A stretch of DNA of 21,190 nt from a virus (IMGVR_UViG_3300032316_000604:1-21190); one strand, 5' to 3'. Positions 9,191 through 16,159 are shown, counted from the first letter of the stretch. Numbers and translations: made by a program. Notes: generated by a model from the sequence alone, not told the origin.

Positions 9191-9609
9191 AACTCTTTGA
9201 TGGCAGCACGAGTTTCTGGTGACGTGTTAGGCAAGTCTGCTATGTAAGCAAGCACTGACTTTGATCCTTCAATCTTCATTCTAAATTCTGAATCATCTGC
9301 TGGTTTAGCCATCATTAAAGAATCAGATCCTAAACCTGGACCTACATCAGCGCCATTTGTTACTGGTTCATTAGGACGTGAAGTTGGATCGTATAAACCT
9401 GTTACTGGAGCCTGTGTTGCAGCAGCACGAACTTCGTTCGCTGGCATTGGGCGTTGGTTTGGAGTTGAAGCCAAAGGCGAACCTGACTGAATTGCGGCAG
9501 TTTCTACGCCTTCACCGTATGCAGTAGACCCCATACTTAATTTATCTGTACGAACAGAATACTTGCCAGGACCTGAAACTCCGGCTTTAGGGTTCATTGG
9601 TTCAGCCAT
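9175..9609 (-). CDS. Small structural-block protein, disordered N-terminus (144 aa)
   Basis: I recognise no family. Residues 1-105 are Pro/Gly/Ala/Ser-rich and probably disordered (MNPKAGVSGPGKYSVRTDKL is typical). Residues 106-144 form an amphipathic helical end (MKIEGSKSVLAYIADL, then SPETRAAIKELWNMQ). The ATG has AGGAGAAG about 7 nt upstream. It overlaps its upstream neighbour by 8 bp and the start of the giant gene by 16 bp, so it is co-translated within the head operon. A small head or connector accessory protein is plausible, but only from position. Confidence 0.6.
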   Translation of the reverse strand: MAEPMNPKAGVSGPGKYSVRTDKLSMGSTAYGEGVETAAIQSGSPLASTPNQRPMPANEVRAAATQAPVTGLYDPTSRPNEPVTNGADVGPGLGSDSLMMAKPADDSEFRMKIEGSKSVLAYIADLPNTSPETRAAIKELWNMQ

Positions 9610-9820
9610 CTGTCTCTTCTCCTAACGTCTCTAAGTCTGCGGTCATATCTTCCCAAGCACGACTAGTCTTAGTCTTTTGGTTAGAATGATAAACGGATAA
9701 CTCTAATAGTTCACTAGTCATAGCTTCAAATGTTTGAGCTAAGTTGTGAATAAAACCTGTAATTATTACTAAAAAATCAGAAGGGCGCACTGGGCGAGGA
9801 ATGTCATTGTTATCGTTCAT
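9602..9820 (-). CDS. Small hypothetical protein (72 aa)
   Basis: An unrecognised 72-residue protein. I chose the ATG at 9820-9818 because AGGAGG lies 11 nt upstream. GTG at 9823 (8 nt spacing) is an equally workable start adding one residue, whereas the GTG at 9832 abuts the AGGAGG and is unlikely. Residues 15-35 are hydrophobic to amphipathic (DFLVIITGFIHNLAQTFEAM) and followed by a charged helix ending LETLGEETDG. The segment is too mixed for a confident membrane span. It lies between a tiny basic protein and the 144-residue protein in the head operon. Confidence 0.6.
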   Translation of the reverse strand: MNDNNDIPRPVRPSDFLVIITGFIHNLAQTFEAMTSELLELSVYHSNQKTKTSRAWEDMTADLETLGEETDG

Positions 9821-9845
9821 CACCCAGTACACCTCCTATAAAAAA

Positions 9846-9986
9846 TTATCCTTTTTTAACTGCGTTGCCTTTACGTCCTGCTGGCATCATTCCAAAGAAT
9901 ACCTTGCCACCTTTTGGCTTTGAGGTATCCATCTTGCCTTCCTTTGGCTGAGCCATAGGTGCTGCTGCGCGTGATCCTTTATTCAT
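9846..9986 (-). CDS. Tiny basic protein (46 aa)
   Basis: A 46-residue Lys/Gly-rich protein: it begins MNKGSRAAAPMAQPKEGKMD and ends GRKGNAVKKG. A very strong GAGGAGG sits 7 nt before the ATG. The gene fits exactly between portal and the 72-residue gene, leaving no other coding in the gap. I see no Cys, no signal peptide and no membrane span, although FFGMMPAG forms a short hydrophobic core. A basic, Pro/Gly-containing peptide in a head operon might bind DNA or the connector, but no family is recognised. Its length would let standard gene callers miss it. Confidence 0.72.
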   Translation of the reverse strand: MNKGSRAAAPMAQPKEGKMDTSKPKGGKVFFGMMPAGRKGNAVKKG

Positions 9987-10004
9987 ATTACACCTCCTCT
10001 TTTT

Positions 10005-11768
10005 TTATGCGGCGCCGGTAATACCAGCTAGTAGTTGGGCTATATCGGGTTTTTGACCAGCAGCAGGGGCCATACCGCCTTGTGGATTTGGAGGTTGCTG
10101 CGAGGCAGGGGCGGAGGCCGCACCTGCTGCTGGAAGCTGTTCTGCGCCAGGCATACCTGCCATCTCTGGTGGCATCATTGGTTCTGGCGCCGGTGCTGGT
10201 GTAAATGCTTTTTCGATAATGTTTTCTAGTGCTTGTCCCTTTTGCCGACCTTGGATAACAGTTGCGATACGGCTGATAATCTCGGAAGGGTCTTGGCCTT
10301 GCGCTGCGAGGGCAGGAATTGCTTGAGCATACTGTGCAACAGCAACACGCAAAGAATCACGCATCTCTTCAATATCAACACGTTGTTCCTCCTGAGTAAC
10401 GTTTAGGTCCATAGGGATTTCACGACGTACATAGTCACGAGATACAAGTTTGTCTGAACGCATTTGTAGTAAAGCGATAATGGCACGGTTAGGGTCCATA
10501 CCAGACATAATTCCGTAACGTACATCTACGCCATACTCGCCTTTAATGTCACGAGATGGAATATATTTTAGTACGTAAGGTGTACCGTCATCGGTTCCCT
10601 TAATAGTCTTAGGGATTCCACCAAAGATTTTCTCATCTGCTTCAAAGCAAAGTGAGGCAAGCTCGGTAAATAATCTAGCAAACTGTGCCTGTGCTGCTTT
10701 GATCTGTGTATCAAAGCCTGCTTGTAGCGCTTGTACTCCACGACCTGTAACAACGGATGCGTCAATGTTACCTGAACGAGACTCTGGGTATCTAGCACCC
10801 ATACGAAGTTCACGTTCTAATACACCGGATTCAGTAAATACTCCAGCAGGAAGTTCTAATGGAACACGGCGGATGCCTTGCGGATTAGCAGAACGCATAA
10901 TGGCATCAGGACCGAGGGCAAGTTCCTGAACATCTTGTGGAATAGCAATAGGTGCTTGGATAGATTTCTCTGCTGCTTGGATCTGAAGGATTGCAAAACG
11001 AGCACGAGCAAGCTGAACTGAGAGCACATCATCAAACTGACCACGTGCTTCGCCATCTAAAGATGAGCGCATCACGGTACGTGCCATAGACTTACCAAGA
11101 ACGTTAGGAGTACGTGATAGTACTAGGTTCTTTCGTTCCGGTAAGTAAAGTACATCTTGGTCTTTGTCGTGGTATTTAACCATTGAGACATAAGGAGAAC
11201 CTAGTTGGTAATTGTTTCTACCAAGGATCTGCTCGTAGAACTCTGGATATTGGGCAGCTAGCGTTTCAGCATCGCTGATAATTACCTGAGTTAAAGATAA
11301 GGTGCGACCGTAACGATCTAATTCTGGATAAGTTCCAAATGGATTGAGCATACGAATACGTGGGTTGTTGTCATCGTAATCCATCTCAACCATACCAACG
11401 CACATACCATAGGTGTTATACCAGTCTGCTGCAGTATACATCTGTAGTTGAAGGTCAGAGTTTGAAACATAGAAGTTAGCAATACGGGTTCTAGTATCTG
11501 CTGCTTTACGTGCAGTATCTGAAACCATATTAGTTGCTGAACAGTTAAAGGATGGCAGTGGTGCCATCGCTTCTGCTAGGTCGCGTGCTGCTACGTCAAT
11601 GAAGTTTGCAACCAAAGGCTTTGGATAGTCCTCTGAAAACATTGAAGGAAATACCTTAGAGATATCTCCTTGACGCACCGATAGCACATCGCGCATACGT
11701 TGGTCACGTGCTGAAGAGCGCGTGCGTAAGCGCGATAACTTCGCGTCAATTTCTTTGACTGATAACAA
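10005..11768 (-). CDS. Portal protein (587 aa)
   Basis: The portal is the dodecameric ring at the capsid vertex through which terminase pumps DNA and to which the tail attaches. This 587-residue protein lies 12 nt after terL. It has the length and texture of portals: a helical N-terminus, residues about 85-240 with NPFGTYPELDRYGR and the SPYVSMVKYHDKD strand region, a long helical stem/wing (GRGVQALQAGFDTQIKAAQ), and a C-terminal crown-like helix. The last 60 or so residues are a Pro/Ala/Gly-rich tail. The start is TTG (11768-11766) with AAGGAG 5 nt upstream; no ATG is suitably placed. Assignment rests on position after terL and recalled sequence style. Confidence 0.82.
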   Translation of the reverse strand: MLSVKEIDAKLSRLRTRSSARDQRMRDVLSVRQGDISKVFPSMFSEDYPKPLVANFIDVAARDLAEAMAPLPSFNCSATNMVSDTARKAADTRTRIANFYVSNSDLQLQMYTAADWYNTYGMCVGMVEMDYDDNNPRIRMLNPFGTYPELDRYGRTLSLTQVIISDAETLAAQYPEFYEQILGRNNYQLGSPYVSMVKYHDKDQDVLYLPERKNLVLSRTPNVLGKSMARTVMRSSLDGEARGQFDDVLSVQLARARFAILQIQAAEKSIQAPIAIPQDVQELALGPDAIMRSANPQGIRRVPLELPAGVFTESGVLERELRMGARYPESRSGNIDASVVTGRGVQALQAGFDTQIKAAQAQFARLFTELASLCFEADEKIFGGIPKTIKGTDDGTPYVLKYIPSRDIKGEYGVDVRYGIMSGMDPNRAIIALLQMRSDKLVSRDYVRREIPMDLNVTQEEQRVDIEEMRDSLRVAVAQYAQAIPALAAQGQDPSEIISRIATVIQGRQKGQALENIIEKAFTPAPAPEPMMPPEMAGMPGAEQLPAAGAASAPASQQPPNPQGGMAPAAGQKPDIAQLLAGITGAA

Positions 11769-11780
11769 TGGTGCTCCTTG

Positions 11781-13646
11781 TTAAATTACTTGCATACGGT
11801 TTTGTTCAGCGAAGGCTTCATCTAAATTGATAACAGTTCGCTTGCCTATCTCTTGCCGAGATAGAAATGGATTCTTCATATGGTGGGTGGCATACTGACC
11901 ATAGTTAAGTAGTTCGCGTGCTCTGATCTCACAGAACCAGAGAGCCATAACTAAGTCGGTCTTGCCTTTAGTACTAGGTGACCAGGTAACTAGTTGCTCA
12001 ATCAAAGACTTAATGTTTTCAGTTTGATCTGATGGCAGATGTATTAGATTATCTCTATGGTGCTTGCCATCGAACTGCTTAGTGCCAAACAAGGTAGACA
12101 TAGAAGCTACACCGAAACCGGCATCCCATTTATTAGATCCAGTATGATGTTCCTTGAACTGCACTCCCTTGGATGCTAAGTGCATCCTGATACCTTCATC
12201 CTGTGTTAAGAAAGATTGGAAGGCGTTTTTTTCGACGATCCACTCTGAGGGGGAGTAGAGGGACGTCCAATCAAAAATAAGATTTCGGATAGCAGCTGGA
12301 GACGGACGGCTAATTTTAATAGCATCTACTATGTACCTTTTTTTAGTTTGGCGATCAATGGCATAACAGATAGCTGCGGTATCACCAATCATCGCTGGGT
12401 CTAAACCACAGATATAGGTGAAGCCATTTAAGTCTCTAGGATGACCAGGGTTACCAGCAACTAAGTTGCCAGACTTACGCATACCGTCAATGGAGCCACG
12501 AACACATACTGGGTCAAAGGCGGCATCATCTGAGATATCTTGTTGCTGATAGATTAAAGCCCAGGTCGAAGCATCCATAGATTGGCGCTCATTAAATAAG
12601 TTGCGGCCATTCCATCTAGGATAGAATCCAGTCTCTGGATCTTTCTCTTCTTCCTTCTGCCCATCAAATGGTTGATCTGAAGCTGGCCAAAGAGTTTCCC
12701 ATTTATCAGGTTCATCATCTACAGTTAAAAGCGCCGGCATCGCAAGATATGACCAAGGCACGATACCGCCAGGGTATCGGTCTTCGTTGCGTAGTTCCTT
12801 GTACAAGTCAACGGAAGCTACACGAGTACCGATAATAATTAACTTACCAGTAGGGTTAAGACGGGATCTAACGTCTTGGGTTAGCCACTTAATCTGTCGT
12901 TCAAAGTCATTAGCGTTAGATAAAGTAACAGCGTCATCTACAATAATCATATCGGCACGCTTGCCGTAGATCTGACCGCCGATACCAACTGCTTCGATGT
13001 TCGGGTCTTTTTCACCGGTCTCACGCAGCTCATCACCAAAGGTGATACGGGTAGCCTGCCACGAGGCAGACTTAGAGTTAAACCCTACGCCAGCAGCATA
13101 AGCGCTCTGGAGGTCTTCATACATTGGATGAGTCAGGCGTTGCTTGATGGCGTAGAGAAAGTCTGAGGCTAGGCGTTGAGTCTGGGAAACTATTAGCACT
13201 CTAAAGTTAGGGTTACGAGCTACCTGCCAAGTTACATAGTCAACCGTGATGGTCATTGACTTGGCGTGGTTGGGCGGGATATTTAGCAGAATGCGGTTGT
13301 TAGCCACTCCTGGTTCATACTTCATACTGGGGTGCAACCAAGAAGGTTTACCAGTTTCAATCATATCTACTAGGTTCTGCTGATGCGGAAAAGTGTTTGA
13401 GTGTAAGAAGCGTTTTCTAAACTCAGGAAAGGTGATGTCGTGGACATCGCCGGAAGCAAAAGACTTCTCCTTGAGACCGAGCCTAGTACGATCAATCTTG
13501 TCGCAGAAGATCTTATCGGTGCGACGGTAATACTCATAAGTCTTCATAGACTTACCGGCTGATGAACAAGCCGCGTCTATGGTCATACCTTCTGCTACAC
13601 AGCCAAGGATGATTCTCTTGGCAATATCGGCACTGTTATCTGCCAC
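11781..13646 (-). CDS. terL: Terminase large subunit with N-terminal HTH
   Basis: The packaging motor: an ATPase that drives DNA into the prohead and a nuclease that cuts concatemers. The Walker A-like loop is PPNHAKS (residues 124-130), Walker B is MIIVDD (233-238) and the coupling motif is IIGT (271-274). The RNase H-like nuclease follows, with candidate metal ligands D415 (GLDPAMIGD), E472 (VEKNAF) and D564 (KTDLVMALW). Residues about 6-55 form a predicted helix-turn-helix (VAEGMTIDAACSSAGKSMKT) like those in small terminase subunits. No separate small subunit gene is visible. The start is GTG at 13646 with GGGAGG 6 nt upstream. It is the first gene of the leftward late operon. Confidence 0.93.
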   Translation of the reverse strand: MADNSADIAKRIILGCVAEGMTIDAACSSAGKSMKTYEYYRRTDKIFCDKIDRTRLGLKEKSFASGDVHDITFPEFRKRFLHSNTFPHQQNLVDMIETGKPSWLHPSMKYEPGVANNRILLNIPPNHAKSMTITVDYVTWQVARNPNFRVLIVSQTQRLASDFLYAIKQRLTHPMYEDLQSAYAAGVGFNSKSASWQATRITFGDELRETGEKDPNIEAVGIGGQIYGKRADMIIVDDAVTLSNANDFERQIKWLTQDVRSRLNPTGKLIIIGTRVASVDLYKELRNEDRYPGGIVPWSYLAMPALLTVDDEPDKWETLWPASDQPFDGQKEEEKDPETGFYPRWNGRNLFNERQSMDASTWALIYQQQDISDDAAFDPVCVRGSIDGMRKSGNLVAGNPGHPRDLNGFTYICGLDPAMIGDTAAICYAIDRQTKKRYIVDAIKISRPSPAAIRNLIFDWTSLYSPSEWIVEKNAFQSFLTQDEGIRMHLASKGVQFKEHHTGSNKWDAGFGVASMSTLFGTKQFDGKHHRDNLIHLPSDQTENIKSLIEQLVTWSPSTKGKTDLVMALWFCEIRARELLNYGQYATHHMKNPFLSRQEIGKRTVINLDEAFAEQNRMQVI

Positions 13647-13696
13647 GTAGTGCCTCCCAGCTGAGCGCCGTGAATGGCGCGAAATGTTTTTTCTTT

Positions 13697-13813
13697 ACTA
13701 GGCAAGGTACTGCCTGAGCCGGAATCTGCGATTCCGCTTTACTAGGCAGGAAGTGATTACTAGGCGCCTGCGATTTTAATAGAACTACTAACAAAGTTCT
13801 TGAGATACTAGGC
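13697..13813 (+). repeat. Four direct repeats of TACTAGGC
   Basis: Exact copies of the 8-mer lie at 13697-13704, 13740-13747, 13758-13765 and 13806-13813, all in the same orientation, just upstream of terL. A fifth exact copy is at 16165-16172, after the clamp gene. Four copies in 117 bp is far above chance. They could be a regulator operator, replication iterons or a packaging (pac/cos) recognition site. Confidence 0.75.
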
Positions 13814-13832
13814 ATCTAGTTCTCAGAACTTT
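13781..13832. promoter_or_regulatory. AGAACT/AGTTCT dyad cluster, operator-like
   Basis: Half-sites lie at 13781-13786 (AGAACT), 13795-13800 (AGTTCT), 13818-13823 (AGTTCT) and 13825-13830 (AGAACT). The last pair forms the 13-bp palindrome AGTTCTcAGAACT. The segment 13793-13832 can also fold into a large hairpin, 8 bp plus 4 bp with one bulge, that places the fourth TACTAGGC around its inner loop. Paired dyads upstream of terL suggest a dimeric regulator site. Confidence 0.55.
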
Positions 13833-13841
13833 TGTTTGTCC

Positions 13842-13996
13842 GTCTATCGTAGATAGACCTATCCCCACTAAAAGCACCGCAGCGGGAGTAAAACTCCCGA
13901 GGGAGCTACAGCGAACTGAGGGGTAAGTCAGTGCTCGGCCTAGGGGCCTCGCTAGAGGCCAACCTGTGGTCGTAAAGTCTCTTATCCCAACTTTAC
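13842..13996. other. Series of four perfect hairpins
   Basis: The stems are GTCTATC/GATAGAC (13842-13858, 3-nt loop), CGGGAGT/ACTCCCG (13883-13899, 3-nt loop), GGCCTC/GAGGCC (13945-13960, 4-nt loop) and GTAAAGT/ACTTTAC (13972-13996, 11-nt loop). None is followed by a clear T-run. Possible roles are a structured RNA, single-strand initiation or primase loading, or a packaging site. No gene was found in the stretch on either strand. Confidence 0.55.
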
Positions 13997-14200
13997 TCCC
14001 CTACTATATATAAGGCAGAAAAAATAACGCATTTACCGCTTTTAGTACTGTGTTTCGTGTCACACTATTATTACAGTGTATAACCGCAGGTCAGAGGTTT
14101 ATCCCGTTTCACTTTAGGAAATATATTTGTGTGGGGAGTATATGCCACCCCAGCATAAAATTCAGCAACGGGGGGTCGCCTCGCCCGACCGCGTTGCCAG

Positions 14201-14243
14201 CTGTCCACAGTTTTGTCCACAGTGTGGATAAGTCTGTGGATAA
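14201..14243. other. DnaA-box cluster, candidate replication origin
   Basis: Two boxes read on the plus strand (CTGTCCACA 14201-14209, TTGTCCACA 14213-14221). Two read on the minus strand, where each is TTATCCACA (14231-14223 and 14243-14235). Spacing within each pair is exactly 12 bp, and the pairs meet in the dyad TCCACAgTGTGGA (14216-14228). TTATCCACA is the classic DnaA box and TTGTCCACA the actinobacterial form. An A/T-rich segment follows (TTATTGTAAAAAAC). Origin function is inferred. Confidence 0.75.
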
Positions 14244-14287
14244 GTTATTGTAAAAAACTGGAGGGCGGACTCTAGATCTGGCAGACC

Positions 14288-14354
14288 TAACCGCTAACCC
14301 TTACCTAATTAAGTAATGACCTAGAGCTTGAACACTTAACACGATAACCGCTAA
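14288..14354 (+). repeat. Two copies of TAACCGCTAA in the early leader
   Basis: Exact 10-mers at 14288-14297 and 14345-14354, 57 bp apart, lie upstream of the first rightward gene. They could be operator half-sites for the early operon. A CCGGC/GCCGG hairpin follows just before the ribosome-binding site. Confidence 0.4.
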
Positions 14355-14408
14355 GCCGGAGTAATACCTATAACCGGCAGACCGCCGGCTATTAAGGAGA
14401 ATAGAATT

Positions 14409-14630
14409 ATGGACGCGAACACTCACCCTCTCGCTTACCGGCTACCGGTTAGCTCTACTCACGCCCTTATCTGGTGGACGATTAGCTACGCGATCGCGCA
14501 CCCTGAAAGTGTTACCGATATCGGTATCGCTAAGGCGTGGCAAGGCGATCAAGCAGACCGGCGCGCAGCTGCGCTGCTATCTGCCACGCGACACGGCCGG
14601 CCGATAGTGTTGCATAGTTATGCTAACTAA
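14409..14630 (+). CDS. First early gene, hypothetical protein (73 aa)
   Basis: A 73-residue protein of unrecognised family, the first rightward gene after the control region. AAGGAG lies 9 nt before the ATG. It contains a central hydrophobic/aromatic helix (HALIWWTISYAIAHP), then IGIAKAWQGDQADRRAAALL and a strand-like end RPIVLHSYAN. The compact alpha-beta look suggests a small soluble protein. First position in an early operon is often used for host-takeover proteins, but nothing in the sequence shows that here. Codon use (AGC, CGC, CTA, TTA) is like the clamp gene and unlike the structural genes. Confidence 0.65.
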   Translation: MDANTHPLAYRLPVSSTHALIWWTISYAIAHPESVTDIGIAKAWQGDQADRRAAALLSATRHGRPIVLHSYAN

Positions 14631-14692
14631 TGCTATCGTGACGCCGTGAGCGAACTACCTAACCAGCTCACAAGAATAGAGAGAGTAGAGAG

Positions 14693-15061
14693 ATGACATA
14701 TATATCAATAAAGGCGCAACTAAAGGGCATTAGCGATAAAGAATTAGCTAAGCAGACTCTATTAAAAGATTATATAAGTGAAGATAATTTAACTATTTAC
14801 ACGGTATTAAGATCGGTTAGCTCTAGCGGTATGACCCGCCATATCTCATTAAAGTTCGCGCAGGGTAATGACATCTATGATATAACTTACTTAGCTGCGG
14901 AAGCTATGGGTGACCGTGTAAGTGAACGTAATGGCTACAACACTATTAAGGTTAGCGGTACAGGTATGGATATGGGATTTCATCTAGTCTATAACCTCTC
15001 TAGCGTATTATTTCACGGGCAAGAGCGCGCAGGTTACAAGCTCTCGCAACGGTGGCTCTAA
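14693..15061 (+). CDS. Conserved actinophage-type protein of unknown function (122 aa)
   Basis: The central block VLRSVSSSGMTRHISLKF (residues 38-55) and the C-terminal GMDMGFHLVYNLSSVLF with GYKLSQRWL (91-122) match a small protein type I recall as widespread in actinobacteriophages, with no established function. The fold looks alpha/beta. Purine-rich GAGAGAGTAGAGAG precedes the ATG. Its stop overlaps the next start (TAATG), so translation is probably coupled. A GTGAGC/GCTCAC hairpin (14646-14671) lies in the leader. The family resemblance is recalled, not searched. Confidence 0.75.
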   Translation: MTYISIKAQLKGISDKELAKQTLLKDYISEDNLTIYTVLRSVSSSGMTRHISLKFAQGNDIYDITYLAAEAMGDRVSERNGYNTIKVSGTGMDMGFHLVYNLSSVLFHGQERAGYKLSQRWL

Positions 15062-15279
15062 TGAGCACCTATACAGACTTTAGATGTAACGGGTGCGGGG
15101 AGAATTGCGTAATGCCCGATAACTTTAGACCCGTCCACTTTACGGGCTCACTAGCTCACCTATCGCGGGGCTATTGCACTATTAGCTGCGCCCGTGTTGA
15201 ACTTAATCGCCTATTAGTAGAGAGGGCTAAGGCGTGGCACTTAGACCGTGTATTAGGGGAGAGTGATCTATATGCGTAA
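15061..15279 (+). CDS. Cys-rich, probable zinc-binding mini-protein (72 aa)
   Basis: A 72-residue protein with Cys at 9, 12, 16, 39 and 43: CxxCxxxC in the N-terminal half and CxxxC in GYCTISCARVELNR. This spacing suits a small zinc-binding fold, with the second half helical (RLLVERAKAWHLDRVL). I chose the ATG at 15061, overlapping the upstream stop as TAATG; a GTG 9 nt upstream is the only alternative. Its 3' end overlaps the next gene by 8 bp. The function could be nucleic-acid or protein binding and is unknown. Confidence 0.68.
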   Translation: MSTYTDFRCNGCGENCVMPDNFRPVHFTGSLAHLSRGYCTISCARVELNRLLVERAKAWHLDRVLGESDLYA

Positions 15280-15421
15280 GCTCATTAAGGGCGCGCTTAT
15301 CGCGCTACTGGTAACCGCTCTAGTGCTAGCGATCGCCGGTCTAGTCTGGTACGTGCCGGCCACGCCTGAGCGCGGCGGTCACTATTGCATAGGCTCGCTT
15401 ATAAGCTGCTTAGGATCTTAG
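15272..15421 (+). CDS. Single-pass membrane peptide (49 aa)
   Basis: A 49-residue protein: a basic start (MRKLIKG), a clear transmembrane helix at residues about 8-29 (ALIALLVTALVLAIAGLVWY), then a short tail with two Cys (HYCIGSLISC). It overlaps the upstream gene by 8 bp, the junction style used throughout this operon, which supports it as a real gene despite its length. The positive-inside rule predicts N-in and the Cys-containing tail outside. It could be a host-membrane modulator or, less likely given its position far from the lysin, a holin-like peptide. Confidence 0.62.
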   Translation: MRKLIKGALIALLVTALVLAIAGLVWYVPATPERGGHYCIGSLISCLGS

Positions 15422-15428
15422 CTATTGA

Positions 15429-15460
15429 CTATCGGTCACCGCTTACGCGGTGGCCGGTGG
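15429..15460 (+). repeat. Hairpin element, copy 1 (upstream of clamp gene)
   Basis: A stem of GGTCACCGC (15434-15442) with GCGGTGGCC (15447-15455) around TTAC, 9 bp with one G-T pair, followed by GGTGG. It matches copy 2 at 28 of 32 positions. The stem base change at 15442/15447 is compensated. It lies in the leader of the clamp gene, followed by a CCGGT/ACCGG hairpin. Confidence 0.75.
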
Positions 15461-15499
15461 CCGGTATCTAACCGGATCTAATGAGAGAGAGATAACACT

Positions 15500-16111
15500 A
15501 TGGACACTATGACAGATCAGGGGCTGACCTTAACGATTAAGCCCGCCCTGCTTAATGACCTATTGACCGGCGCACTGGTGGCCACCGATAAGGCCGCGCC
15601 TAACGGCCTTGTAAGTGTGCTGCTAGTAAGTGACGGCCAGACCTTAACGGCTACCGCTACAGATCGCTATCGCTTAATAACCGGCAGCGTGGCCGTAACC
15701 GGTGGCACTTTCACCGCGCTAGTTAGCGCGGCAGATATAACCCGCATAATTAAGGCAGCTAAGGATCAAGCCACCGGCGCAGATCTAACCCTATCCCTTA
15801 TCGGTGATCTATTCACCGTTAGCGGCAGCGGTAACACGATCACCGCTAGGGTTATGAGCGATCGCTATCCGCCTTATGAGCAGCTATTCACCCGTAAGGT
15901 GGCCGTAATTAAGCCGGCACCGGTGGAAAATAGCGGCATAGTTATCGGCCTTAATTCTAAGCTGCTCGCCACTTTCGATAAGGTGCCGCACACTAAAGGC
16001 GCACCTATGAGTTTAGACCTTGTAAGTGCTAACGATCCGGTACTAATTAAGATCCCGCACGATTCGATCACGTGGCGGGCGATCCTTATGCCTATGAGAT
16101 ACGCAGAATAG
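15500..16111 (+). CDS. Short DNA polymerase sliding clamp (DnaN-like, 203 aa)
   Basis: This is a beta-clamp relative, the ring that tethers the replicative polymerase to DNA. Signatures are TLTATATDRYRL (residues 48-59; compare ATDGHRL in E. coli DnaN domain 2), RVMSDRYPPYEQLF (117-130; compare the DGRFPDY segment) and the terminal ILMPMR (195-200; compare VVMPMRL). Cellular beta has about 370 residues in three domains. Here domain 1 is absent, domain 2 looks complete (about 10-130), and only the last half of domain 3 is present (147-203). That is three beta-alpha-beta units. The gene starts after GAGAGAGA and is flanked by twin hairpin elements. A decoy of the host clamp is the main alternative. 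Confidence 0.85.
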   Translation: MDTMTDQGLTLTIKPALLNDLLTGALVATDKAAPNGLVSVLLVSDGQTLTATATDRYRLITGSVAVTGGTFTALVSAADITRIIKAAKDQATGADLTLSLIGDLFTVSGSGNTITARVMSDRYPPYEQLFTRKVAVIKPAPVENSGIVIGLNSKLLATFDKVPHTKGAPMSLDLVSANDPVLIKIPHDSITWRAILMPMRYAE

Positions 16112-16127
16112 CCGGCATAGTGGCGTA

Positions 16128-16159
16128 CTATCGGCCACCGGTTATCCGGTGGCCGGTGG
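16128..16159 (+). repeat. Hairpin element, copy 2 (downstream of clamp gene)
   Basis: A perfect 9-bp stem of GGCCACCGG (16133-16141) and CCGGTGGCC (16146-16154) around TTAT, followed by GGTGG. It is the partner of copy 1, and the two lie 699 bp apart in the same orientation. A TACTAGGC copy follows at 16165. No T-run, so not a classic terminator. Confidence 0.75.

Larger units (their letters stand above)
13647..14408. promoter_or_regulatory. 762-bp divergent control region
   Basis: There is no convincing gene between terL (leftward) and the first early gene (rightward), so promoters for both operons should lie here. From left to right it holds a GCGCC/GGCGC hairpin in the terL leader (13665-13680), four TACTAGGC repeats, AGAACT/AGTTCT dyads, four short perfect hairpins (13842-13996), an A/T-rich stretch (14001-14030), the DnaA-type box cluster (14201-14243) and two TAACCGCTAA copies. 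TATA-like strings such as TATATATAAG near 14006 could be -10 elements, but I find no well-spaced -35 partner, so I place no promoter precisely. Confidence 0.7.

Noticed and set aside
14050-14253. Rightward open frame of 67 codons across the DnaA-box region
   Set aside because: No ribosome-binding site, odd composition, and it reads straight through the box cluster; better explained as open by chance.
15429-15475. Reading the hairpins around the clamp gene as intrinsic terminators
   Set aside because: Neither copy is followed by a T-run, and copy 1 lies in the leader of the clamp gene; their likeness to each other suggests another role.
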